Below are positions 1 through 5,782 of a DNA stretch of 6,071 bases, one piece after another. The stretch lies in assembly GCA_004299545.1 (NCBI GenBank), contig SCRB01000990.1, positions 1-6,071 of the forward strand, written 5' to 3'. Under the pieces are notes generated by a model. That model saw only the letters and a program-made list of their open reading frames with translations, was not told the origin of the DNA and made no database searches. Position 1 is the stretch's first letter; the number at the start of each line of letters is the position of its first letter. Both the position numbers and the translations under genes were made by a program. The DNA is from Rhizobiaceae bacterium (lineage in GTDB: Bacteria; Pseudomonadota; Alphaproteobacteria; Rhizobiales; Rhizobiaceae).

Positions 1-86
1 TCCCGAGCGTGCCAGCTGCCTGATGCGGGAGCACATTCACACGTTCCGGCTGCACCTTAGGCAATTCTTCGGCGAAGCTCCCGCCG
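1..86. repeat. Left arm of 86-bp perfect inverted repeat
   Basis: This stretch is the exact reverse complement of 141-226, with no mismatch that I can find by reading both arms. The arm begins at the first base of the window, so it may extend further left. Its content is the 3' part of the regulator coding region next door (about residues 205-232), here in the opposite orientation. Identity stops sharply at 86/141, and the 54-bp loop (87-140) is unrelated between the two sides. Perfect identity together with the edge position is typical of a fold-back join at a contig end (amplification or assembly chimera). A genuine recent inverted duplication is the alternative. Confidence 0.95.
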
Positions 87-190
87 CCGGCGATCAGGAC
101 GTCAGCTTCGACTCTCTCCATCACCGGGCGCCACTCGTCTCGGCGGGAGCTTCGCCGAAGAATTGCCTAAGGTGCAGCCGGAACGTGTGA
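2..190 (+). pseudogene. Mirror-copy fragment of the regulator's C-terminus (partial)
   Basis: Frame 2 of the plus strand opens at the window edge and encodes the same C-terminal segment as the minus-strand regulator (ERASCLMREHIHTF, then RQFFGEAPA). It then diverges at base 87 into an unrelated tail and stops at TGA 188-190. The first 85 bases are therefore a second, oppositely oriented copy of the regulator's 3' end. If the inverted repeat is an artefact, this fragment does not exist in the genome. If real, it is either a truncated duplicate or the 3' end of a second regulator gene lying to the left with a different C-terminal tail. Confidence 0.4.
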
Positions 191-837
191 ATGTGCTCCC
201 GCATCAGGCAGCTGGCACGCTCGGGATCGCGAGCTGCGGCGGCCTGGAGGATCTGGACGTGCTGCGCATGTTCCTCACGCATCGAAGGACGCTGCCGCCA
301 ACTCAGCACTGAGACGATGCGTACGCGATCCTGAAGTCGCGAAAGCGCCTCTTCGAGCGGTCGGTTCTGGCTCTGGCGGCAGAAGAGGCCGTGGAACTCG
401 CGATTGAACGCCGCCGCCTGCCCGAGGTCCCGGCGCTCGATGCACTCGCGCGCTTGATCGAGCACACTCTGTGCCGCGGCGAAGTCCGCAGCCGAGAGAT
501 TGGGTGTGGCCAAGCGCACGGCCATCTCTTCCAAGACCTCACGGAGCTCGAAGATCTCATCGGCGAGCTTGTGATCAACCTCGATCACGGTCATTCCGCG
601 GTGGGGCGATTGCGTGACCAGTCCTTCGCCCGCGAGGCGCTGCAGTGCATCGCGTACGGGGCTCTTGCTGACGCCGAAGCGCTTCGCGAGTTCGCGCTCC
701 ACTAAGGCCGCGCCCGGCTCGAGCTCGAGCGAGAGAATGGCGCGCCGGATCGCATCGAAGATGCGATCCGCCAAGACCGCGCGATCGGCGAGAAGTCCGA
801 TTGCTCGCGGGGGTTTGGACGAGGTCGATGACGCCAT
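121..837 (-). CDS. GntR-family transcriptional regulator, FCD (FadR-like) subfamily
   Basis: A cytoplasmic DNA-binding regulator of 238 residues, normal for the family. An N-terminal winged helix-turn-helix (about residues 20-86) carries the typical recognition region LVERELAKRFGVSKSPVRDAL and the wing GLVTQSPHRGMTV. A helical FCD effector domain (about 93-218) follows. N145, H149, H193 and H215 fit the Asp/Asn-His-His-His metal site seen in many FCD proteins, which commonly bind carboxylates. I chose ATG at 837-835 because AGGTGA lies just upstream. A longer reading from ATG 882 would start inside the divergent promoter and operator. The last ~28 codons before the short tail lie in the inverted repeat. 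The gene is divergent from the transporter operon, so it most likely controls that operon and itself; this is inference from position. The family call is firm, the ligand unknown. Confidence 0.93.
   Translation of the reverse strand: MASSTSSKPPRAIGLLADRAVLADRIFDAIRRAILSLELEPGAALVERELAKRFGVSKSPVRDALQRLAGEGLVTQSPHRGMTVIEVDHKLADEIFELREVLEEMAVRLATPNLSAADFAAAQSVLDQARECIERRDLGQAAAFNREFHGLFCRQSQNRPLEEALSRLQDRVRIVSVLSWRQRPSMREEHAQHVQILQAAAARDPERASCLMREHIHTFRLHLRQFFGEAPAETSGAR
141..226. repeat. Right arm of 86-bp perfect inverted repeat
   Basis: This is the partner of the arm at 1-86. It lies inside the 3' end of the minus-strand regulator gene and is probably the native copy, because it is continuous with the complete coding region. 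As RNA or single-stranded DNA the pair would form a very stable 86-bp stem with a 54-nt loop. No T-run follows the stem in the regulator's direction, so I do not call it a terminator. Confidence 0.95.
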
Positions 838-839
838 AT

Positions 840-845
840 TCACCT
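840..845 (-). promoter_or_regulatory. Ribosome binding site deciding the regulator start
   Basis: Read on the minus strand this is AGGTGA, with the AGG core five bases before ATG 837-835. It supports the 238-residue start over the 15-residue longer one at 882, which has no comparable site. Confidence 0.6.
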
Positions 846-847
846 GC

Positions 848-875
848 TTCACAACCGTGGAATTTCGTGTATAAT
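848..875 (+). promoter_or_regulatory. Sigma70-type promoter of the transporter operon
   Basis: A perfect -10 box TATAAT lies at 870-875. A -35-like TTCACA (5 of 6 to TTGACA) lies at 848-853, with a 16-bp spacer. Transcription would start near 882, giving a leader of roughly 55 nt before ATG 937. The tandem heptamers begin within the -10 box and cover the expected start point, a suitable place for a repressor. No equally clear promoter for the divergent regulator was found, although the same AT-rich patch could serve it. Confidence 0.6.
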
Positions 876-894
876 ATCTCATATCTCGTATCTG
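874..894. repeat. Three tandem 7-bp repeats, candidate operator
   Basis: Two exact copies of ATATCTC (874-880, 881-887) are followed by a related GTATCTG (888-894). Inside lies a short dyad, ATAT-CTC-ATAT (874-884). The cluster overlaps the -10 box and the expected transcription start, and sits in the shared divergent region, as expected for the regulator's binding site. It does not match a published GntR consensus that I can confirm, so assignment to this regulator is inferred from position. Confidence 0.5.
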
Positions 895-923
895 GCCGCA
901 AGTCTATTGGCCTCAAGGCAAGT

Positions 924-929
924 AGGTGA
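924..929 (+). promoter_or_regulatory. Ribosome binding site of the solute-binding protein gene
   Basis: AGGTGA ends seven bases before ATG 937. This favours 937 as the start over the in-frame upstream TTG at 907, which has no such site and would place ten non-signal residues ahead of the Tat leader. Confidence 0.65.
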
Positions 930-936
930 GACGCAG

Positions 937-2073
937 ATGAGCAAGTGCATACCGGATGGTTCAGGCCCCAGCGCCGTCATGGGGCCGCTCTTTCGAGCGC
1001 CGGGGGTCACGCGGCGTCGCCTTCTCGAGCAGGCCGCGCTCGCCGGAGCCGCAGCTGCGGGTCTGGGCAGCTTGCTCGCCTGGGGGGCGCCGGCAGCTGC
1101 CGATACCACGAATCCCAGCTCCCCAGCGGACCTCGATGCCGCGCGAAAAGAGGGAACCCTGGCGGTCCTCCACGGCGACCAAGAGGCCGACGTGGTGGCC
1201 TTTCTCAAGAGCTTTACGGAAAAGACCGGCATCGCCGCCCAAGAGGTGCGCATGCTCCCGGGCGTAGCGCTGCCGAAGTTGGCAGCGGAGTTCCGCACCG
1301 GTGCTACGGATTTGGACGTTTATCAGACGTCGGACGCCGGGCTCATGGACGACCTGCGTCTGCAGGGACATGTCCAGCGTTACCTGTCTCCAGAGCTTAA
1401 AGGCTTCGACCGCAGGTATAAGAGCACGCCGGAGGGCTATTGGACGGCGTACTTCATCAACGTCGGTACCGTGATGTACGATCCGCGCTATGTCCGCAAA
1501 GAAGAGGCTCCGAAGTCATTTGAGGATCTTCTCAAGCCGGAGTGGGCCCACCAGGTCGGATTTCAGGACGCGAGTGCCGGCTCGCAGTACGCGTGGTGGT
1601 ACGTGCTGCAGGACGTCTTGCCCGCCGACTATTGGGATCGGCTCGCGCAGCAGAAGCCGCGCGCGTATGCTTCGTCAACGCAGATGATGCAGGACCTTCA
1701 TTCCGGCGATCTCAAAATCGGCGGTAAAGTCAGCATCTTCCAGTATCCGAAGTCGGTGCGCCAGCATCAGCCGATCGAGGTCATCTTCCCGGCGCAGGGG
1801 ACGCCCGCCCAGTCGCAGGTCGTAGGCATTCTCGGCGGCACCAGGCGGTCGAATGCTGCAAAGGCGTACATCGACTACTTGCTCTCCAAGGAAGGCCAGC
1901 AGCGGTGGAACGAGATCCAAGGCTCCTACTCGCCGCGTTCCGACGTCTCGATTTCCGGGCTGCCGTCGCTCGCGCACGTAAAGCTGCTGCTGCCGACGAA
2001 CTTTGCGCGTTATCGCTCCGTCGCGGAGCACCAGAAGTTCGTGAAGATGTGGAACGCCGTCGTCGGCTTTTAG
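937..2073 (+). CDS. Tat-exported periplasmic ABC transporter solute-binding protein (family 1, Fe(III)/polyamine-type)
   Basis: A 378-residue substrate-capturing protein for the ABC importer encoded just downstream. The N-terminus has a twin-arginine signal: TRRRLL at residues 25-30, a hydrophobic alanine/leucine stretch to about 50, and a likely cleavage after APAAA (about residue 55, before DTTN). There is no lipobox cysteine, so it should be a soluble periplasmic protein. The mature part reads as a two-lobed binding protein: DAARKEGTLAVLHG near 67-80 is the first strand, YWTAYFINVGTVMYDP (168-183) is the usual hinge segment, and YIDYLLSKEGQQRW (311-324) is the common late helix of this family. 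The Tyr-Tyr pair that binds iron in FbpA-like proteins is not evident; an aromatic-rich patch, QYAWWYVLQDVLPADYW (217-233), is present instead. I therefore doubt iron as ligand. It is the first gene of the operon, with the permease 13 bp downstream. Confidence 0.88.
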   Translation: MSKCIPDGSGPSAVMGPLFRAPGVTRRRLLEQAALAGAAAAGLGSLLAWGAPAAADTTNPSSPADLDAARKEGTLAVLHGDQEADVVAFLKSFTEKTGIAAQEVRMLPGVALPKLAAEFRTGATDLDVYQTSDAGLMDDLRLQGHVQRYLSPELKGFDRRYKSTPEGYWTAYFINVGTVMYDPRYVRKEEAPKSFEDLLKPEWAHQVGFQDASAGSQYAWWYVLQDVLPADYWDRLAQQKPRAYASSTQMMQDLHSGDLKIGGKVSIFQYPKSVRQHQPIEVIFPAQGTPAQSQVVGILGGTRRSNAAKAYIDYLLSKEGQQRWNEIQGSYSPRSDVSISGLPSLAHVKLLLPTNFARYRSVAEHQKFVKMWNAVVGF

Positions 2074-2086
2074 CGAAGTCTACGCT

Positions 2087-3787
2087 GTGATCTTCCGTCG
2101 GGTGCGCGGATCCGCCGCGCGCGAGCGTATCTCGCTGCCGGTGCTCGTGTTGTTGGCGGCGCTGGTGCTGATCATCGGCTACCCACTTCTGTTGCTGGCG
2201 GCAATGGCCCTGAACGTCGGCGATGCGCAGGCGCTGCTGCCGACGCATTGGGGTCTGGCCAACTTCGTGCGGCTCCTCGGTCATCTCGAGTGGATCCGCA
2301 ACACGCTGCTGGTCGCGCTGGCCGGCTCGACGTTCGGCACGGCTCTCGCGCTCCTGCTCGCCTGGATCATCTACCGCACCACTATTCCGGGCCGCCGCGT
2401 GCTCGAGCTTCTCGTCACCATCCCCTACCCCATGGGGCCGCTCGTCGGTGCGCTAGCCTGGAGCGAGCTGGCCTCACCTCACGGCGGACTGATCAACGTG
2501 CTTTTCGATGCACTCACCGGATCGCACGCCTCCCTCGTGAATATTTACTCGGTGCCCGGCATCGTCTTCGTCATGGCGATCTTCGAGGCGCCGGTGGCCT
2601 TTCTGATGATCGGCGCCGCCATGGGCCAAATGGATCCCTCGCTCGAAGAGTGCTCCGCGGTCATGGGCGCGGGGCGCCTCATGACCGCTTTACGTATTAC
2701 CATTCCTTTGATGCTTCCGGCGATCCTGAGCGCATGGCTCTTTCTCTTCATCTCGATGATGGGTGCCTTCGCGATTCCCACGATCCTCGGAACGAACTCA
2801 CGCTTTTACGTGGCGACGACGGCGATCTACACGCTCTTCCAAGGGTATCCGCCTCAGTACCCGCTGGCGGCAGCTGTGGGCTTTGTGCTGATTGCCTTTG
2901 CGGCCATAGCCGTCTGGCTTTACACGCGTGCGCTCCGCGGCCGATCCTATGCCGTCGTGGGAGGGCGCACGTACCGCCCCCGGCCGATCGACATGAAGGG
3001 CTTGACGCCGTTTCTTTTCGCCGTCGTCTGCGCATACGTCGTCGTGGCGCTCGCCCTGCCGCTGGGCATCCTGCTGGTGGCCTCGCTCCAACGCAACTCC
3101 AACATCACGCTCTCGGCAGCCAGCTGGACACTGCACAACTACCGCTACGTACTCTTCGACTTCCCGACCACGCGCCAGGCGATCGTAAATAGCCTATTGT
3201 TGGGCATAGGAACCGGAACGGTCGGCACTGCGCTCGCCACTATCCTTGCCTGGGTTATCTATCGCTCGCGCGGGGCGGGGCGTGGTGTCTTGGAGCAACT
3301 GACGATGGTGCCGCAGTCGCTGCCGCGTCTCATCTTTGCCGCGGCGCTGCTGTGGATGATGCTGGCGCTTCCGCTGAAGCTCTATGGCACGCTCTTTGCA
3401 GTGCTCATTGCGTACATCATCGTCTTCCTACCGCTCGCCTACCGGAGTATCACCGGCGTCGTGGTGCAGCTCGATCGCTCACTCGAGGAAGCAGGGCGCG
3501 TCCACGGTGCGGGCTGGCTCTCCGTGATGCGCTCGATCACCGTCCCGCTGCTCAGCCCCGGGCTGCTGGCCGCCTGGGTTCTGCTCTTCATGGTCTCCGT
3601 CCGAGAAGTGAGCGCCTCGATCTTCCTCGCCGGGCCGGGGGCGCAAGTGCTGGGTCCCGCGATCTTCAACTTCTGGGACTCCGGCGGGCTTCCGCAGGTG
3701 AGTGCGCTCGTCATCGTCCAGACCGCGATCATCCTCGTTGCGTTGATCGTGATTCGCAGCGTGCACAAGAAAGGGGTCGCCATCTGA
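2087..3787 (+). CDS. ABC transporter permease, two fused transmembrane domains (FbpB-like)
   Basis: A 566-residue inner-membrane protein forming the whole translocation channel in one chain. Each half carries a binding-protein-dependent transport domain with an EAA loop that docks the ATPase: SLEECSAVMGAGRLMTALRI near 185-204 and SLEEAGRVHGAGWLSVMRSI near 465-484. Many hydrophobic segments are visible, including about 17-40, 73-97, 206-226, 262-280, 307-331, 368-392, 413-429, 433-450, 486-504 and 539-556. The halves are clearly related: GTALALLLAWIIYR (84-97) mirrors GTALATILAWVIYR (380-393), showing ancient duplication and fusion, as is usual in the Fe(III)/2-aminoethylphosphonate/thiamine-type permeases. 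The start is GTG 2087, with only a weak ribosome site; GTG 2102 is an alternative. The stop overlaps the next start by one base, so translation is probably coupled. Confidence 0.92.
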   Translation: MIFRRVRGSAARERISLPVLVLLAALVLIIGYPLLLLAAMALNVGDAQALLPTHWGLANFVRLLGHLEWIRNTLLVALAGSTFGTALALLLAWIIYRTTIPGRRVLELLVTIPYPMGPLVGALAWSELASPHGGLINVLFDALTGSHASLVNIYSVPGIVFVMAIFEAPVAFLMIGAAMGQMDPSLEECSAVMGAGRLMTALRITIPLMLPAILSAWLFLFISMMGAFAIPTILGTNSRFYVATTAIYTLFQGYPPQYPLAAAVGFVLIAFAAIAVWLYTRALRGRSYAVVGGRTYRPRPIDMKGLTPFLFAVVCAYVVVALALPLGILLVASLQRNSNITLSAASWTLHNYRYVLFDFPTTRQAIVNSLLLGIGTGTVGTALATILAWVIYRSRGAGRGVLEQLTMVPQSLPRLIFAAALLWMMLALPLKLYGTLFAVLIAYIIVFLPLAYRSITGVVVQLDRSLEEAGRVHGAGWLSVMRSITVPLLSPGLLAAWVLLFMVSVREVSASIFLAGPGAQVLGPAIFNFWDSGGLPQVSALVIVQTAIILVALIVIRSVHKKGVAI

Positions 3788-4566
3788 TGGCAGACGAGAG
3801 CCTCATCAAGACGGAGAGGAGCGGTCACATCGTGACCGTCATCCTCGATCGCCCCCGCGTGAATGCCATCAACGCCGCGATGCGTGACGCACTTGAATGC
3901 ATTTTCTTGGACTTGGAACTCGATTCCGAGGTGTATGCGATCGTGCTAACCGGCGGCCCGCGCCTGTTCTCCGCGGGTGTGGACATCCATGAGTTGCTCG
4001 CCGCGCCGCCCTCGGACGCCGTCCCGAGGAACCGGCGCTTCCAGACCGTCTACGCCCTCGTGGAGCGCTCGCGGGCGCCGGTGGTTGCGGCCGTCAACGG
4101 CTACGCGCTTGGCGGCGGGTGCGAACTCGCCATGGCGTGCGACATCCGCGTCGCAGCCGCCGACGCGTCGTTTGGTCTGCCTGAGATCAATCTCGGCGGC
4201 GTACCCGGCATCGGTGGGCCTCAGCGGCTTGCACGCATGGTGGGAGAGAGCAAAGCTAAGCAGATGATCTTGACCGGCCAGCGCATCGAAGCGCAGGAGG
4301 CGCACCGCTTGGGCTTGGCCGACGAATTGGCACCTGCGGGCGGAGCCATGGAGGCGGCGCTGCGGATAGCCGAGGCGATCGCGGCTAAGCCGCCGCTCTC
4401 CGTGCAGGCCGCAAAGCGAGCGATCGCCCTGGGACGTGATCTGCCGCTGGAGCGGGCGCAGAGCCTGGATCTCGTCTTCGTCGATTACGTCGCAGGAACG
4501 GCTGACCGGGCCGAGAGCCTGCGTGCGTTTGTGGAAAAGCGCGTTCCGCACCTGGAGGGACGTTAA
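3787..4566 (+). CDS. Enoyl-CoA hydratase/isomerase (crotonase family)
   Basis: A 259-residue cytoplasmic enzyme, the usual length for a crotonase monomer (families of this kind form trimers or hexamers). Both oxyanion-hole segments are present: FSAGVDIHEL (61-70) and NGYALGGGCELAMACDI (104-120). The two catalytic glutamates of true hydratases are conserved with the correct spacing: E113 in GGGCELAM and E133 in FGLPEINLGGVPGIGG. It can therefore be expected to add water to a trans-2-enoyl-CoA, although related dehydrations or isomerisations cannot be excluded. The start is ATG 3787, which shares its A with the permease stop (TGATG); AAGGGG at 3771-3776 is the likely ribosome site. The stop TAA is followed at once by the next start. 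Lying between permease and ATPase, it is probably co-expressed with the importer and acts on the imported acid after CoA activation; no CoA ligase is visible in the window. Confidence 0.93.
   Translation: MADESLIKTERSGHIVTVILDRPRVNAINAAMRDALECIFLDLELDSEVYAIVLTGGPRLFSAGVDIHELLAAPPSDAVPRNRRFQTVYALVERSRAPVVAAVNGYALGGGCELAMACDIRVAAADASFGLPEINLGGVPGIGGPQRLARMVGESKAKQMILTGQRIEAQEAHRLGLADELAPAGGAMEAALRIAEAIAAKPPLSVQAAKRAIALGRDLPLERAQSLDLVFVDYVAGTADRAESLRAFVEKRVPHLEGR
4554..4559 (+). promoter_or_regulatory. Strong ribosome binding site for the TTG-started ATPase gene
   Basis: GGAGGG lies inside the last codons of the hydratase gene and ends seven bases before TTG 4567. It is the best Shine-Dalgarno match seen in the window and is what justifies the non-ATG start. 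Confidence 0.7.
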
Positions 4567-5739
4567 TTGAGCCTCCTGGACGACCCCGGGGTTTCGTCGC
4601 CTGCGCCGGGGGCGTGCGGCGATCGCAAGCCGGCGCGCGATCGAGCATTCATTCGCGTCACCGGCCTCGAGGCATGTTATCACGGTAAGCCAGCCGTGCG
4701 CGGCGTCTCGTTCGAGGCGTACGAAGGCGAGCAACTCTCGCTATTGGGACCATCTGGTTGCGGGAAGACCACCACGTTGCGCTGCATCGCGGGCCTCGAA
4801 ACGCCGACCGCGGGCGAGATCGTGATCGATGAGCAAGTCGTCTTCTCCGCGGAGCAGAACATCGATGTACCGTCCGAGCGGCGATCGCTCTCGATGGTCT
4901 TCCAATCGTACGCGATCTGGCCGCACATGACGGTATTTGAGAACGTCGCCTATGCCCTTCGCCTCCACAAAGAGCGCGCCGGCGCGCTTCGGACACGCGT
5001 CACCGAGGTGCTCCGCATGGTCGGCATGGAGGCGCTGATCGATCAGCCTGCAACGAATCTGAGCGGGGGCCAGCAACAGCGTGTAGCGCTGGCGCGCAGC
5101 TATGCATTTCTGCCAAAGGCAATCCTGCTCGACGAGCCGCTTTCAAACCTCGACGCGCGCCTACGCGTGCGAATGCGCGAGGAGCTGAAGCGGATTCAGC
5201 GCCAGTTCCGCGTCACGAATCTTTATGTTACCCACGATCAAGAGGAGGCGATGGCGCTCTCCGATCGCATCATCGTGATGCGTGAGGGCGTCATCGCGCA
5301 GGTGGGCAAACCGCTCGATATCTACGATGCGCCGCGCAGCCGCTTCGTGGCAGATTTCATCGGCGCGGCCAACATTCTCTGCGGGCGCGTCACGGAACAC
5401 AGACCCGGCGAGGCCCTCGTCGTCGACGTAAACGGCGCGAAGCTGGTTTGCGCACCGCGTGCTGAACTGCCGCGGCCGAACGCGGAGGGCGAGTACCTGG
5501 TGGCCGTGCGTACGGTGTACCCGGAGCTGCGGCGTAACTTCGAAGGCGCTGGCGTCAACTGCTGGCCAGCGTTCGTCAAGGAGCGGCTATTACTCGGTGA
5601 TATCGTCAACTATATGGTGGAGTGGCCAGGCGGAATGCTCCGTATTCATGGATTTCCAAATGTGCTGTTCTCAGAGGGAGAGCGACTTTTGTTACACATC
5701 TCTCCCGAGCGTGCCGTACTGGTTGACGCGGACGACTGA
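4567..5739 (+). CDS. ABC transporter ATP-binding protein with TOBE-like C-terminal domain (FbpC/PotA-like)
   Basis: The 390-residue energising subunit of the importer, at the cytoplasmic face. All ATPase motifs are intact: Walker A GPSGCGKT (61-68), Q-loop Q113 in VFQSYAIWPHMTV, signature LSGGQQQ (165-171), Walker B ILLDEP (185-191, catalytic E190), D-loop SNLDAR (193-198) and switch H223 in YVTHDQEEA. Residues from about 265 form the extra beta-rich TOBE-type domain typical of the iron/polyamine/sugar importer ATPases. The start is TTG 4567, directly after the hydratase TAA with a strong ribosome site in front. This gives about 27 low-complexity residues before the usual first strand (FIRVTGLEA); no better start is visible. 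It is the last gene of the operon. No convincing hairpin-plus-T-run follows in the 43 bp before the convergent gene's stop. Confidence 0.93.
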   Translation: MSLLDDPGVSSPAPGACGDRKPARDRAFIRVTGLEACYHGKPAVRGVSFEAYEGEQLSLLGPSGCGKTTTLRCIAGLETPTAGEIVIDEQVVFSAEQNIDVPSERRSLSMVFQSYAIWPHMTVFENVAYALRLHKERAGALRTRVTEVLRMVGMEALIDQPATNLSGGQQQRVALARSYAFLPKAILLDEPLSNLDARLRVRMREELKRIQRQFRVTNLYVTHDQEEAMALSDRIIVMREGVIAQVGKPLDIYDAPRSRFVADFIGAANILCGRVTEHRPGEALVVDVNGAKLVCAPRAELPRPNAEGEYLVAVRTVYPELRRNFEGAGVNCWPAFVKERLLLGDIVNYMVEWPGGMLRIHGFPNVLFSEGERLLLHISPERAVLVDADD

Positions 5740-5782
5740 GGCTGAACCGGCATCAACCATTGTCGATCAAGATTTCGCGATA

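Noticed and set aside
87..140. Loop between the inverted repeat arms as a small gene, attachment site or transposon core
   Set aside because: It is only 54 bp, with no open frame of its own, no target-site duplication and no mobile-element signature.
838..882. Longer regulator start at ATG 882 (15 extra residues, MRYYTRNSTVVKQVN)
   Set aside because: The start codon lies within the heptamer repeats, next to the plus-strand -10 box, and has no ribosome site. ATG 837 has AGGTGA in front of it and gives a normal GntR N-terminus.
907..936. Upstream TTG start for the solute-binding protein
   Set aside because: There is no Shine-Dalgarno before it, while ATG 937 has AGGTGA at seven bases. The added residues do not improve the signal peptide.
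3352..3786. In-frame extension upstream of the enoyl-CoA hydratase, making a 404-residue protein
   Set aside because: This part overlaps the permease in another frame and is arginine/alanine-rich shadow translation with no domain. The hydratase begins naturally at ATG 3787.
3946..4734. 262-codon minus-strand open frame opposite the hydratase
   Set aside because: It lies antisense to a gene with intact catalytic motifs. Its translation shows no recognisable domain and has the arginine/histidine-rich composition of a high-GC shadow frame.
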